From contig JAIEMT010000057.1 of the NCBI GenBank assembly GCA_019751945.1, forward strand, positions 1 to 49,930: DNA of 49,930 bases. The letters are read 5' to 3'. This stretch comes from a bacterium. GTDB lineage: Bacteria > Bdellovibrionota > UBA1018. Shown piece by piece: positions 8,354 to 16,559 of the stretch. Under the pieces are notes generated by a model, which did not search any database, was not told where the DNA came from, and worked only from the letters and a program-made list of their open reading frames with translations. The translations under genes were made by a program, and so were the position numbers. Positions within the stretch are counted from its first letter, which is position 1, and each line of letters begins with the position of its first letter.

Positions 8354-9216
8354 GCGCACTGAAGATCCAACAAACACTGAATAAGATTGAAAATGAAATG
8401 CACGACATAGCACCCAATAGAAACCCTGCTCTGTTTGGCGAGTTTCTTATCAGAGGGTATTCTGCAGTTACCTTAAACTCCGTTCCCGATCCGATCTTTC
8501 ATGAAATCTTGCATGCCAAGCTTTGCTTGGGAACGCTGATCACGCTTTACGACGACTTTGCCGACCGTCCAGATAAAAAGAATCCTCAACTACTCGAATC
8601 TCTCTACCAATTGAACTTCGGTGGGCGAACGACGACCCGATATTTAAATCCACAGCATCATCAAGTGATCACCTTTGCGGAGTCTCTATTCGAGGAAATG
8701 GAAAACACCTTGAACCGGCTGCCGAACTATCTCCCATTCAAAGAGATACTCAACTTTGATCTGTCACAGTTCTATTCGGCCAATCAATATAGCTCTCTTC
8801 TGACAAGCCATCCGTATCTCCACAACTCGGCTGAAAACTGCGCCTACGCTCACCACAATATGGGAATGGTTCTAGCCGCAATGATGGATTTGACTGCGAC
8901 GGAAACAATTGAATACTCTGAGTTCGGCACCATGCGCGAAGTTTTTCTATTGGGTCAGCGCATGGGCCGAATCTTCAATGTACTCGCAACTCACAAGAGA
9001 GAAGTTACTGAAGGCGATATTACCGGAGAGCTACCCCCGCTAGCGAACGCCGAGGACCTTCAGATTGCAAAAAAGAAGTTAAATCAAGAAATTCTCGATC
9101 TCTACGCGAAGATCAAAAGCTTCAGCGATCGAATCACCACATTTTCGGTGGAATCCTATCTCGAGGGGCTCCTCCAAGTGGAAAAACTGCATAAAAAAAT
9201 GGAGGGCACACTCTGA
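8350..9216 (+). CDS. class I terpene synthase-like / isoprenoid enzyme
   Basis: 288 residues, almost wholly helical. It carries both metal-binding signatures of class I terpene synthases: the aspartate-rich D68-D-F-A-D72 in TLYDDFAD, and an NSE-type triad N210-VLA-T214-HKR-E218 inside GRIFNVLATHKRE, followed by EGDITGE. These bind the Mg2+ cluster that ionises prenyl diphosphates. It is short for a canonical terpene cyclase (usually 300 or more residues). There is no arginine about 46 residues before the NSE motif and no C-terminal RY pair, so it belongs to a divergent subgroup ('class 1 isoprenoid biosynthesis enzyme'). GGAGGAG precedes the start, and its ATG overlaps the P450 stop. Substrate chain length and product cannot be read from sequence. 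Confidence 0.8.
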   Translation: MSALKIQQTLNKIENEMHDIAPNRNPALFGEFLIRGYSAVTLNSVPDPIFHEILHAKLCLGTLITLYDDFADRPDKKNPQLLESLYQLNFGGRTTTRYLNPQHHQVITFAESLFEEMENTLNRLPNYLPFKEILNFDLSQFYSANQYSSLLTSHPYLHNSAENCAYAHHNMGMVLAAMMDLTATETIEYSEFGTMREVFLLGQRMGRIFNVLATHKREVTEGDITGELPPLANAEDLQIAKKKLNQEILDLYAKIKSFSDRITTFSVESYLEGLLQVEKLHKKMEGTL

Positions 9217-9647
9217 TGCCGATTACTGGAAGATGTCTTTGCGAAAACGTGAAATACAAGATTTCAGTCTCCCCGATTTCTCAGGGAGTTTGTTATTGCC
9301 GGCAGTGCCAAAAATCGGGAGGTGCTACCGGCTTACTGGTGCTGCATACCGATGCGTTTGAGTTCTCTGGAACGCTCTCTTCTTATGAAACAAATTCCGA
9401 TGACGGTTCAAAAGTGCGGCGAAATTTTTGCCCCACCTGCGGCAGTCATGTTTTTGCACAAATCCTCGACGTCCCTGGAATCCTCACAGTCAAAGCGTCA
9501 ACGTTGGACGACACCGACTTTTTTGTGCCGCAGTACCTAGTTTGGACTAGAAGCACTGGCCGCTCTTGCGCCTTCCCGTCGAAAGTTCCGTCCTTCCAAG
9601 AAGACGCTCCATTAGAAGTCGTACTGGGAATGGCAGCTCAGACCTGA
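9216..9647 (+). CDS. GFA/CENP-V family zinc-binding protein
   Basis: 143 residues with the complete cysteine set of the GFA (Mss4-like) fold: GRCLCENVKY (C-x-C), CYCRQCQKSGG (C-x-C-x2-C) and FCPTCGSHVF (C-x2-C). The family is named for glutathione-dependent formaldehyde-activating enzyme, but most members have unknown activity, so formaldehyde handling should not be assumed. The start codon shares one base with the terpene-synthase stop (TGATG), and GGAGGG lies upstream, so this is the third gene of a coupled operon. Its tail overlaps the convergent SDR gene by 10 bases. A role in protecting against or processing a reactive aldehyde from P450/BVMO chemistry is a reasonable guess only. Confidence 0.88.
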   Translation: MPITGRCLCENVKYKISVSPISQGVCYCRQCQKSGGATGLLVLHTDAFEFSGTLSSYETNSDDGSKVRRNFCPTCGSHVFAQILDVPGILTVKASTLDDTDFFVPQYLVWTRSTGRSCAFPSKVPSFQEDAPLEVVLGMAAQT

Positions 9648-10363
9648 CTGAAAATCTTTACGAGAAGCTTCCGCGGAAACAGACTCATCAACTTGCGAAT
9701 CCAACCCGCTTTACTTTGAAAGAAAATCTCAGGCGAGTGATTGTCTCGGGCTGACAATAAATGCGAGGCCACCGTACTCGGTTCGAACCGATGAAACCGC
9801 CGCTTCATCTTCGAAGCATACTTCTGATCGAATTGAGTTTTCATGGGAGGAGCGACGTAGGTTTGCACGAGTACCCCTCGAGCCAAAGCATTCCAATAGA
9901 GAGATAACCCGAACTGATGCAGGAACGCTTTACTTGCAGAGTAAAGACTCATGGATGCCAACGGAAAAAAAGCGGCTTCAGAAGAGATCAGGTAAACTCG
10001 CTTCACTTTCAACGATGACAAAGCGGCCTGCATTAAATGATGCACTCCCAGTACATTCAGATTTAACAACCGGGACCCCTCTTCTAAAGAGGTTTCCGCA
10101 TAATCCCCATAAGCCATCTGAGCCGCACAAAAATAGACCGTATCGATTTCTCCGGGAAGTTTTTGAAGCTGAGCAATCAAATCCTCTCGATCGGATTGCC
10201 GGGATAGATCGCAAGCGATTGCTATAAACCCACTGCCCGCCGACGTTCCATCCGAACTTCTCGCCACACTAATAACAGGCTGGCCCTTTTTCAAAAGTTG
10301 CTGAACCAACTCCGCTCCCAATCCCTGCGACCCTCCGAGAACCAGATGATACGACTTAGACAT
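9638..10363 (-). CDS. short-chain dehydrogenase/reductase
   Basis: 241 residues of classical SDR type. The nucleotide-binding loop reads GGSQGLG (residues 10-16) in place of the commoner TGxxxGxG. The next landmarks are YFCAAQ (NNAG position), ISSEAAF (catalytic Ser) and LYSASKAFL (Tyr-x3-Lys). It probably oxidises an alcohol or reduces a ketone with NAD(P)H. Its ATG overlaps the end of the GMC oxidoreductase gene by 8 bases, so the two are translationally coupled. In the cluster it could make the ketone substrate for the Baeyer-Villiger enzyme, but this is inferred from position. Confidence 0.9.
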   Translation of the reverse strand: MSKSYHLVLGGSQGLGAELVQQLLKKGQPVISVARSSDGTSAGSGFIAIACDLSRQSDREDLIAQLQKLPGEIDTVYFCAAQMAYGDYAETSLEEGSRLLNLNVLGVHHLMQAALSSLKVKRVYLISSEAAFFPLASMSLYSASKAFLHQFGLSLYWNALARGVLVQTYVAPPMKTQFDQKYASKMKRRFHRFEPSTVASHLLSARDNHSPEIFFQSKAGWIRKLMSLFPRKLLVKIFSQV

Positions 10364-11831
10364 GACCCAGGGCCCTTTCTACCGTTCTCAAAGCATGAGC
10401 TGCGATCATGAGAGAAGGATTGGTTCCTAAACTGCTTGGGAATACTGAAGCGTCCACGACATAGAGGTTTTCCACCTCGTGAACTCTCCCGGAAAAATCG
10501 ACGACGCTGTTTTCAATCGCCTTACCCATTCGTGCCGTACCACAGGCATGAGCTAGGCGATGATTGTTTTCGGCCTGCTTAAAGGTTTGGCGGTAATAAG
10601 GCCCCAGATACGTTCGCACCAACTCTCGCATCACTCGAATCTTCTCTCGATCTCCTTCTGAAACCTAATAGGTGATTCGAATCTCCCGATCGGGTGGATC
10701 TGCCTGATCTGAATTTAAATCGATGAAATTTTCAGAGCGCGCTTCGTCTTCCACGATGGAGGCAAGCAATGGTGTCGAAAAAAGTCTGTCGGTAATTTTA
10801 GGGAAAAGCACAGAAAAACCTGGAATCTTTTTCAAGAAGGGAATCTCATCGTAGAGTTCTTCCAAGACGATACTGGGGTGAGGAAAAGAACCAAAAGACT
10901 GAACCACACCTAGCTTTTTATTGTCGCGCAGGTAAAAATCAGACCATCCTAGGCACTTGTTAGCTTTCAAGCTTTCTTGCTTCGCCGAATCGAAACTCGA
11001 AAACTCCTTCAATCGAAGAGAATACAAATCAATCAAGTGCCTCATGAGATAGCGGCCCAGTGCCGTTCCACGCGTGCCCACTCCCGAGTTTTTTAGAATA
11101 AACGGAGTTCGAAGAGCTCCACCGGCGACAAAGACTTGATTGGCCTGAATCACAAACCGAGGCCTTCCGAAAAGCTGCCCTGCCTCCACCTCTACCGCAG
11201 TCGCTCGCTCCCCTTGAATCAAAACTCTCAGTACCAAAACATCGTTCACCAACGAACAGGTGGGAAATTCCAAAGCCTTCTTGAGCGGTCCAGTCCAAGC
11301 GTCGACCTTGCAGCGCTTTCCACAGTAGCGACCCTGACAGAATTCACAGGATTTCAGATTCGTTCGAGATAAATGAAGGCGCCGAACATTTACCATCTGA
11401 CCCGAAAGGTGTTGAACCAAACCAGAAAACTCTTCCGGAATAGGTGCGGGCTGACACTGAAAAAGCATTTCCACTGGACTGAAGTAAGGTATCCAACTTT
11501 CCAGAGACTCGGGCCAAGCCCCACCCCGATTGGAAAAATCGCTGATGTGGGGGCGCTCCATCACCATCCCAAAAAACCGACTCGAACCGCCGACCCCTTC
11601 CCCTAAGAAGGGGAGGAAGGATCGTTTTTTCGCTGTATCGAAAATCCGTTGCTGCCAGAGACCCAATCGAGTATCGGCCGGGGCAGACTCCACCCGGGGT
11701 CCGCGCTCCAAAACGAGAACCTTCTTACCCTTTTGCGCCAATGAATAAGCAGCAGTCGCACCCCCAACGCCACTTCCAATCACGATGGCGTCCCAATGAA
11801 TGCCGTGCAGTTTTTCAATCGAATGAGACAT
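10356..11831 (-). pseudogene. GMC-family FAD oxidoreductase with one in-frame TAG stop
   Basis: A full-length GMC oxidoreductase (about 490 residues) can be read in one frame from the ATG at 11831 to 10356, except for a TAG at 10667-10665. The N-part has the FAD motif GSGVGGATAAYSLA, a LERGPR strand end, a cysteine cluster CEFCQGRYCGKRC and GRYLMRHL. The C-part after the stop has the family signatures HACGTARMG and VDASVFPSSLGTNPSLMIAA, which carry the active-site His and FAD contacts. Ten codons (GTT TCA GAA ... CGA) join the stop to the next possible start without any frame change. So this is a single nonsense change, a readthrough codon or a sequence error. An upstream TTG at 11849 is a weaker start. 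Coupled to the SDR downstream. Confidence 0.9.
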
Positions 11832-11954
11832 GGAATTTTTTCGATTCAAACGCAGTCCAAGCTAGTCCTCATTCAACGCCAGTTTTGAGTAGTATTCTAC
11901 CCATTTTTTGCATCCACGGAGGTACGATTTACGCGCGAAGAGTACATTCAAATC

Positions 11955-11982
11955 TTGACTCCTTTGGCTAAAACCCTTAATG
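11955..11982 (+). promoter_or_regulatory. candidate promoter of the secreted paralogue pair
   Basis: TTGACT at 11955-11960 and TTAATG at 11977-11982 with a 16-base spacer, about 40 bases before the ATG at 12022, which has AGGAGG upstream. The -10 match is weak. Confidence 0.3.
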
Positions 11983-12021
11983 GGAGCCCGAATTCAGCAA
12001 TTCACTAGGAGGGGACTATAA

Positions 12022-12528
12022 ATGAAGAAGTTTTTCACGGTTCTTTTAATTGGAATGACCCTGGCCGCCAGTGTTCAGGTCGCAACACCTCGACGAGCTG
12101 AAGCTCTCGGCGCAGTCGCATTTTGGGTAGGCCTCATTGAAATTGATGACGCCCAGAATGCCAACATTCCCTATTACAACCCCTTTTTAGTGGGTGCCTA
12201 CTTGCTTATGGCTGGTGGATTTGTTGTGGGGATTAGCTGCTTGGCGGCTGGACTTCCAGTTTGTGCCCTGGATGCCGAAGGCCAGAAAACACTTCCAGCA
12301 CTTACTGAAAAGTACCTGACTGAAAATGGTTACGAAGCCAAAGATGTCCCAGCACTCCTCCAACAAGACCATCAGCTGATGGAAGTTTTGAAACACGAAA
12401 GCCTTGCCGTTACGAAAGACGACAACTCAACGACTTTGTACGAAGCCGTACAACAAAGGTTGCCCGAGGTCTCGAAGGACTATGTAGCCCTGCTCGCAAC
12501 CCGACTCGGAGTTCCGGTCGTTCAATAA
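12022..12528 (+). CDS. small exported protein, paralogue A
   Basis: 168 residues, unknown family. A Sec signal peptide covers about residues 1-29 (ends PRRAEA before LGAVAF). A second hydrophobic stretch (YLLMAGGFVVGISCLAAG) may form a membrane helix. The C-terminal half is polar and shares a clear pattern with the next gene: LTxxYLxENGY, then a QD and a DNSxTL segment, ending in LLAxRLGVPVxQ. The two are therefore tandem duplicates. AGGAGGGG lies upstream of the ATG at good spacing. The paralogue starts 15 bases after this stop, so they form an operon, probably with the GTG-initiated gene that follows. Confidence 0.8.
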   Translation: MKKFFTVLLIGMTLAASVQVATPRRAEALGAVAFWVGLIEIDDAQNANIPYYNPFLVGAYLLMAGGFVVGISCLAAGLPVCALDAEGQKTLPALTEKYLTENGYEAKDVPALLQQDHQLMEVLKHESLAVTKDDNSTTLYEAVQQRLPEVSKDYVALLATRLGVPVVQ

Positions 12529-12543
12529 TTTTTAGGGAGAAGT

Positions 12544-13041
12544 ATGAAGAAGTTTATCAGCACTTTGTTAATTGCAATCACTCTAACCACTGCAATGCCT
12601 CGCCGAAGTGAAGCGATGGCTTTCTTGAGCTTTGCAGCTGGAGCCGTGGGCACAGTTTGGTTTTCAGACGATCACACTCCAGGAGGTCGATTAGGATTCT
12701 GGTCTTCCGCAGCTGTCATGACTGCGGGATTCCTAGCCACCGTGAGCTGCTTCTGGACCGGTGGCGGAACCTGCGCATTGGCGAAAGAAGAAACTCCCCG
12801 AAACATCCCAGGCCTCACCCCGGAGTACTTGGCCGAAAACGGTTACGATGGAGCAACGGCCGCTGCGCTGATTGCGCAAGACCAAACTTTCATTGAATCG
12901 ATTCGAGGAAATCTCTTAGTAGTAGAACCTTCCGACAACTCGCAAACCCTAGGTGCAGGCATTCGCACGAAATTTCCGGCTGCTAGTGAAGAGTACGTTC
13001 AACTCTTAGCAGTCCGCTTGGGCGTACCGGTCGCTCAATAA
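12544..13041 (+). CDS. small exported protein, paralogue B
   Basis: 165 residues, duplicate of the preceding gene. Signal peptide ends PRRSEA before MAFLSF. A central hydrophobic stretch (AAVMTAGFLATVSCFWTGG) occurs at the matching place and keeps one Cys in the same position, with a second Cys shortly after, so a disulfide is possible. The C-terminal half repeats LTPEYLAENGY and LLAVRLGVPVAQ almost unchanged, while the middle differs. That suggests selection on the C-terminal module. TAGGGAGAAGT precedes the ATG. Its stop codon directly touches the GTG of the next gene. No known family recognised. Confidence 0.8.
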   Translation: MKKFISTLLIAITLTTAMPRRSEAMAFLSFAAGAVGTVWFSDDHTPGGRLGFWSSAAVMTAGFLATVSCFWTGGGTCALAKEETPRNIPGLTPEYLAENGYDGATAAALIAQDQTFIESIRGNLLVVEPSDNSQTLGAGIRTKFPAASEEYVQLLAVRLGVPVAQ

Positions 13042-13776
13042 GTGAAGGTCAGGAATTTTTTCCTCTTTGTTTGTGTTCTGAACTTCGAGAGGCAGGCCCA
13101 CTTTTATACACAGTGGGTGAACGAAGTTTTTGCCAACAAGGGCTCTCAGTACCGAGTTTATAATGAAGCCACTCCGGCGAACTGGCTGGAATGTATTCAA
13201 CAGGGGGCTGACGAGGTTGTCGTCATCGCTCACTCCCTCGCCATCAAAGATGGCGGGAAGGTGATTAGCCTCGGGTACTATCGCCAGCTCGAACCTCCAC
13301 AAAGATCAGAACTGCTTTCGAAGGCGCATCAGTATTTCTCTACGGAACTCGAACGCATGGATCAGGAGATTCGGGATCTCGAAACCAGCGGCAGAAATTC
13401 GTTTGAGCGCCATCAGAATCGCTACCAGGACTATATCAATAGCCTAAAAATTCAGCGCCGGGATTTAGAAGCCCGGTTCCATCGGGTAGAAGCTTTTCCT
13501 GAAGACAAGCCCCTCTACGAAATCTCGACTATCCTCCCCAAAATTTTTCAAAGGATGAAGGAGAGCTCGAAGGCCGGGAACTTCAAATGGAAGAAACTTC
13601 GGATCGCAGCTTGTAACCCCGACAAAGTTTTTGAGCCCTATCCGGAACTGCGTGAACTCATTCAATCCCATGGAATTGAAGTGGAGTACGGAGTTCGCCC
13701 ACTCCTCAACTATTTCTCGAGCGAAGAAACTGCGATCGTAACGAAGGGTTGGCTGGAAAAAAGCCTTCGCCGCTGA
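13042..13776 (+). CDS. unknown protein with possible caspase-like His/Cys and a coiled-coil insert
   Basis: 244 residues, starting with GTG immediately after the preceding TAA, so translation probably depends on re-initiation. No family assigned. A strand-like DEVVVIAHS puts a His at residue 64. About 85-145 is highly charged and helical (ERMDQEIRDLE ... LKIQRRDLEARF), likely a coiled coil. Then KKLRIAACNPDK places a Cys at residue 191 at the end of another predicted strand. A His after one core strand and a Cys after a later one is the layout of clan CD (caspase/CHAT) folds, but the diagnostic HG is absent, so this is only a suggestion. No signal peptide is evident. It is the third gene of the paralogue operon. 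Confidence 0.65.
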   Translation: MKVRNFFLFVCVLNFERQAHFYTQWVNEVFANKGSQYRVYNEATPANWLECIQQGADEVVVIAHSLAIKDGGKVISLGYYRQLEPPQRSELLSKAHQYFSTELERMDQEIRDLETSGRNSFERHQNRYQDYINSLKIQRRDLEARFHRVEAFPEDKPLYEISTILPKIFQRMKESSKAGNFKWKKLRIAACNPDKVFEPYPELRELIQSHGIEVEYGVRPLLNYFSSEETAIVTKGWLEKSLRR

Positions 13777-13940
13777 ATCAATACCCCGAAATAACGCAGT
13801 ACCTCAGTCACTAAGAAGTCTTTGTAATTACAATTAAATGAGAAGAAGCTGTCTTACGGGTTTTATTCTTGATGTAATATATTTCCATCTTCATAATCGA
13901 CTCTGAAGCCTCCGTATTTTCTGAACGTTGAAAGGACTCC

Positions 13941-14654
13941 GTGCAAAGCCTGCAGGCCAAAATTCTAGTCGTTGATGATGCTGTAGATCATCAACTGATT
14001 GTTCGTGAAACCTTGGGAAAACAGCACACCCTTTTCCAAGCACTCACCCTCGCCGAAGCGGACAAGGAGCTGAGTGCAGGAACCTTTGACCTCATCCTAT
14101 TAGACGTCAACCTTCCCGACGGAGACGGCTTTACTTATTACGCAAAGCTCCGAACCCAGGACCATACGCGCGACATCCCCGTCATGTTTGCCACATCGCG
14201 TTCAGACATTTCCAGTGAGGTGATGGGATTTTCACTCGGAGCGACCGATTTCATCGTCAAACCCGTAGAATTCGCCCGTCTCCGAGCGCGCATCGAAGCG
14301 CGCCTGAAACTTATTTTAGACCAGAACGAGAGAGAATTGACCTTGCAGAAAGGAGACCTTCGTCTCAGCGTCTCTTTGCAGAGGGCGGCTCTCGTGAAAG
14401 AAGGAAAAGAATCGCGCCTAGACCTCACACCATTAGAATTCAAGATTCTTTTCCATTTCCTTCGATATGAGGAAGTCGTTTTTTCAAGAGAACAGCTTCT
14501 TTCGGCGATTTGGGGAAATGCAACGGACGTGTTTGACCGAACCGTAGACATGCACATAAGCAATCTTAGAAAAAAAATTGCTCTCAGTGATTACAAGATC
14601 CAAGCCGTTCACGGAACTGGTTACAAACTGGTGAGAAAAGTGATTGGCAAATAA
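13941..14654 (+). CDS. OmpR/PhoB-type response regulator (orphan)
   Basis: 237 residues from a GTG with GAAAGGA at good spacing. The receiver domain is complete: acidic pair in VVDDAVDH, phospho-acceptor Asp in LILLDVNLPDGDGF, the switch Thr/Ser around MFATSRSD, and Lys in IVKPVEFA. The C-terminal winged helix carries LTPLEFKILFHF, VVFSREQLLSAIW, the recognition helix RTVDMHISNLRKKI and the HGTGYKL wing. No histidine kinase gene is adjacent, so its partner lies outside the window. It stands alone between other transcripts and ends just before a strong hairpin. Confidence 0.95.
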   Translation: MQSLQAKILVVDDAVDHQLIVRETLGKQHTLFQALTLAEADKELSAGTFDLILLDVNLPDGDGFTYYAKLRTQDHTRDIPVMFATSRSDISSEVMGFSLGATDFIVKPVEFARLRARIEARLKLILDQNERELTLQKGDLRLSVSLQRAALVKEGKESRLDLTPLEFKILFHFLRYEEVVFSREQLLSAIWGNATDVFDRTVDMHISNLRKKIALSDYKIQAVHGTGYKLVRKVIGK

Positions 14655-14667
14655 TCCCCATTGTGAA

Positions 14668-14702
14668 GACCCGAACGACAGGTTGGACTTGTCGCTCGGG
14701 TC
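14668..14702 (+). terminator. stem-loop after the response regulator gene
   Basis: GACCCGAACGACA pairs with TGTCGCTCGGGTC (13 positions, one mismatch) around a 9-base loop, 14 bases after the stop. There is no T-run, so it may be a weak terminator or an mRNA 3'-end stabiliser. Confidence 0.5.
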
Positions 14703-14940
14703 TCTCCGTGCCCTACTCAACTAGGGCTTGATGATCGTGATTTTCCAGTTCGCGCTCGTGGGTGTCGCACCTAATGTTGCAAAGCAATAGAGCCGAACTG
14801 TAACCACCTTCGCTGATGAAAAAACTGTTGGCAGTTAGAGAATAGCGAAGGGAGATCTAGGAGATATAAATCGATTATTTGGTTTTATTTACATACTAAC
14901 AATATGTATAAATGGCTGATCTAAGTGATGTGGAATCAAT
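14703..14940. other. intergenic stretch without a supported gene
   Basis: Between the response regulator and the convergent protease (gap 14655-15008). A small hairpin GCCCTA/TAGGGC lies at 14710-14727 without a T-run. From about 14860 the sequence becomes AT-rich. I found no ORF with a ribosome site, no tRNA and no clear promoter. Confidence 0.5.
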
Positions 14941-14986
14941 AGAAAAATTGCCTCCCCTGCCTAGGTTTTGACACAGGAGAGGCAAT
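14941..14986 (-). terminator. rho-independent terminator of the trypsin-like protease gene
   Basis: On the minus strand ATTGCCTCTCCTG pairs with CAGGGGAGGCAAT (13 bp with one G-U), followed by TTTTTCT. It begins 22 bases after the protease stop codon. Confidence 0.85.
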
Positions 14987-15008
14987 TTAAAAAAACTATC
15001 GAGGCAGA

Positions 15009-15866
15009 TTAATGCGGAAGCTGACAGCCCGATACAGTGAGATCAATTTCACGCTTCGAATTTACGCAGCTGTAAATCCAATAAGTCTGCTGTCCGTACG
15101 AAAGACCTTGCTCAAACGAAACAGCGCCTGCTGTATCGACTTCGCAAGGATTGTTCATCGTGCATTTTTCGCCATCTTCATTTCCAGTGTTATTCACACC
15201 GATGATGGTCTTAGTGCCTTTTGCAACGATGGGCGATCCCGACGTTCCACCGATGGTTTCACAGCCCGGACGAGAATAGCGGAGTGAATCTTCCCACACA
15301 TAGTCATCTTCTAAGAGCTTCGGAACAAACGCTTCGACGCTGCAGGTGTAACCGCGGGTCCAGTATCCCGAGACGACTTCAATGTCTTGAGCAACCGTGG
15401 TTTTCTGGGACGAAAGTGTGAGCGGGCGAATATTGTGCTTCTTCAGAATCTCAGCGTAAGTTTCGCTCAGTTCGTAAATGCCGATATCCGTCTTAGTCAT
15501 CGTGGCATAGACGAGCTTCGTTGCGCGAACGGTGCCGATTTCGTTGCCGCTTCTTTCTAATAGATCAAACTTTCTAGTGCTGGGCTCGTTTGAAACGAAT
15601 TTTCCCGGCTCAATCATGTCGGTATGAACACAGTGGCCATTGGTCAAAATCATCGCCTTATCCGTGTCGACACTCGTTTCAAAACGAAACAAGCTTCCCG
15701 AACAATTCGAAAGCGCTACGATTCCTTCGAAATCGTAGGCCTGGCCAAATGAGATGGGAATGCGAACGTTAGAGCCGTCTTTTCTCGGCAAAGGCAATGC
15801 AAACGCGGACTGCGATAGAACGAATAAGGCAACTACCCCTATAAAACCATGCTTGGTCTTCGTCAT
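15009..15866 (-). CDS. secreted trypsin-like serine protease (S1 family)
   Basis: 285 residues with a Sec signal peptide (about 1-23, ending SQSAFA before LPLP). The catalytic triad is visible: His78 in LTNGHCVH, Asp127 in TKTDIGIYEL and Ser209 in GGTSGSPIV, the GxSGxP motif. Six or more cysteines in the mature chain suggest disulfides and an extracytoplasmic site of action. The oxyanion motif and length fit the trypsin-like fold, with no PDZ domain. The S1-pocket residue cannot be assigned safely, so substrate preference is open. AAGGGGGAAC precedes the ATG, and a strong terminator follows. Monocistronic. In a predatory or saprophytic bacterium it would be a digestive or processing enzyme. 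Confidence 0.92.
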   Translation of the reverse strand: MTKTKHGFIGVVALFVLSQSAFALPLPRKDGSNVRIPISFGQAYDFEGIVALSNCSGSLFRFETSVDTDKAMILTNGHCVHTDMIEPGKFVSNEPSTRKFDLLERSGNEIGTVRATKLVYATMTKTDIGIYELSETYAEILKKHNIRPLTLSSQKTTVAQDIEVVSGYWTRGYTCSVEAFVPKLLEDDYVWEDSLRYSRPGCETIGGTSGSPIVAKGTKTIIGVNNTGNEDGEKCTMNNPCEVDTAGAVSFEQGLSYGQQTYWIYSCVNSKREIDLTVSGCQLPH

Positions 15867-16124
15867 GATGTTCCCCCTTGAACATATGTGTGGTTGTCAA
15901 TGAACAGGCCTAGTGTAGTGAGGTTCTGAAAAGATGCAATTTGCTATGCGTTATAAAGGAAGGATAAACCGGAGAACTTATTGAGGTTTTTCTGCTTCTT
16001 ATTCAATTAGCGTAGATTTAAGACCTGTGCTATGTTCAGCCGCGTTTGTTTCGTGTCGCGTTTTGAGATTGCGGGCATAGTGCCCTAGCCTCTTTAGCGG
16101 CCCCTAGCCTTAAGGAGGTTATTT

Positions 16125-16490
16125 ATGGGTAAGAAACTGTATGTTGGCAATCTTCCGTTCGCAGCTACCGATCAAAGTTTAACGGAAACTTTCTCTCAGT
16201 GCGGAACCGTGGAATCTGCAAAGATCATCACGGATCGTGACACTGGTCGCAGCAAGGGTTTCGGCTTTGTCGAAATGTCTTCGGACGCTGAAGCGCAAGA
16301 TGCAATCAGCAAATTTAATGGCGCAGACTACGACGGTCGTCCGATGACGGTCAACGAAGCTCGTCCCATGGTCCCGCGTGAAGGCGGCGGCGGTGGCGGC
16401 GGACGCGGTGGCTTCGGCGGCGGCGGTGGTGGTGGCGGACGTGGCGGTCGCGGCGGCTTCGGCGGCGGCGGCGGTGGACGTCGTTACTAA
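16125..16490 (+). CDS. RNA-binding protein, RRM plus RGG tail
   Basis: 121 residues. A single RRM occupies residues 1-80, with RNP2 LYVGNLPF and RNP1 SKGFGFVEM. The tail (about 84-121) is nearly pure Gly with Arg and Phe (RGG/GGF repeats), as in glycine-rich cold-induced RNA-binding proteins. It should bind single-stranded RNA and act as an RNA chaperone. TAAGGAGGT gives an excellent ribosome site. The upstream region to the divergent protease is about 250 bases with no ORF, leaving room for a long 5' leader, which is common for cold-responsive genes. A perfect terminator follows, then a DEAD-box helicase, a pairing that suggests joint work in RNA unfolding. Confidence 0.95.
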   Translation: MGKKLYVGNLPFAATDQSLTETFSQCGTVESAKIITDRDTGRSKGFGFVEMSSDAEAQDAISKFNGADYDGRPMTVNEARPMVPREGGGGGGGRGGFGGGGGGGGRGGRGGFGGGGGGRRY

Positions 16491-16518
16491 TTCGAATTCC
16501 ATTCTAAATTAGGAATGA

Positions 16519-16553
16519 GGGGGACTTACCTCCAGGTAAGTCCCCCTTTTTTT
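16519..16553 (+). terminator. perfect rho-independent terminator
   Basis: GGGGGACTTACC and GGTAAGTCCCCC form a perfect 12-bp stem with loop TCCA, followed by seven T. It ends six bases before the helicase start codon. Confidence 0.95.
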
Positions 16554-16559
16554 ATCTTC

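Noticed and set aside
10356-10634. A separate small gene for the GMC C-terminal part
   Set aside because: It is in frame with the upstream part and begins within a conserved helix; it has no own ribosome site.
16384-16487. GGC-rich tandem repeat as a possible regulatory repeat
   Set aside because: Explained by the glycine/arginine tail of the RRM protein.
16179-16502. Antisense ORF rich in Ala/Thr opposite the RRM gene
   Set aside because: Shadow of the GC-rich RGG codons.
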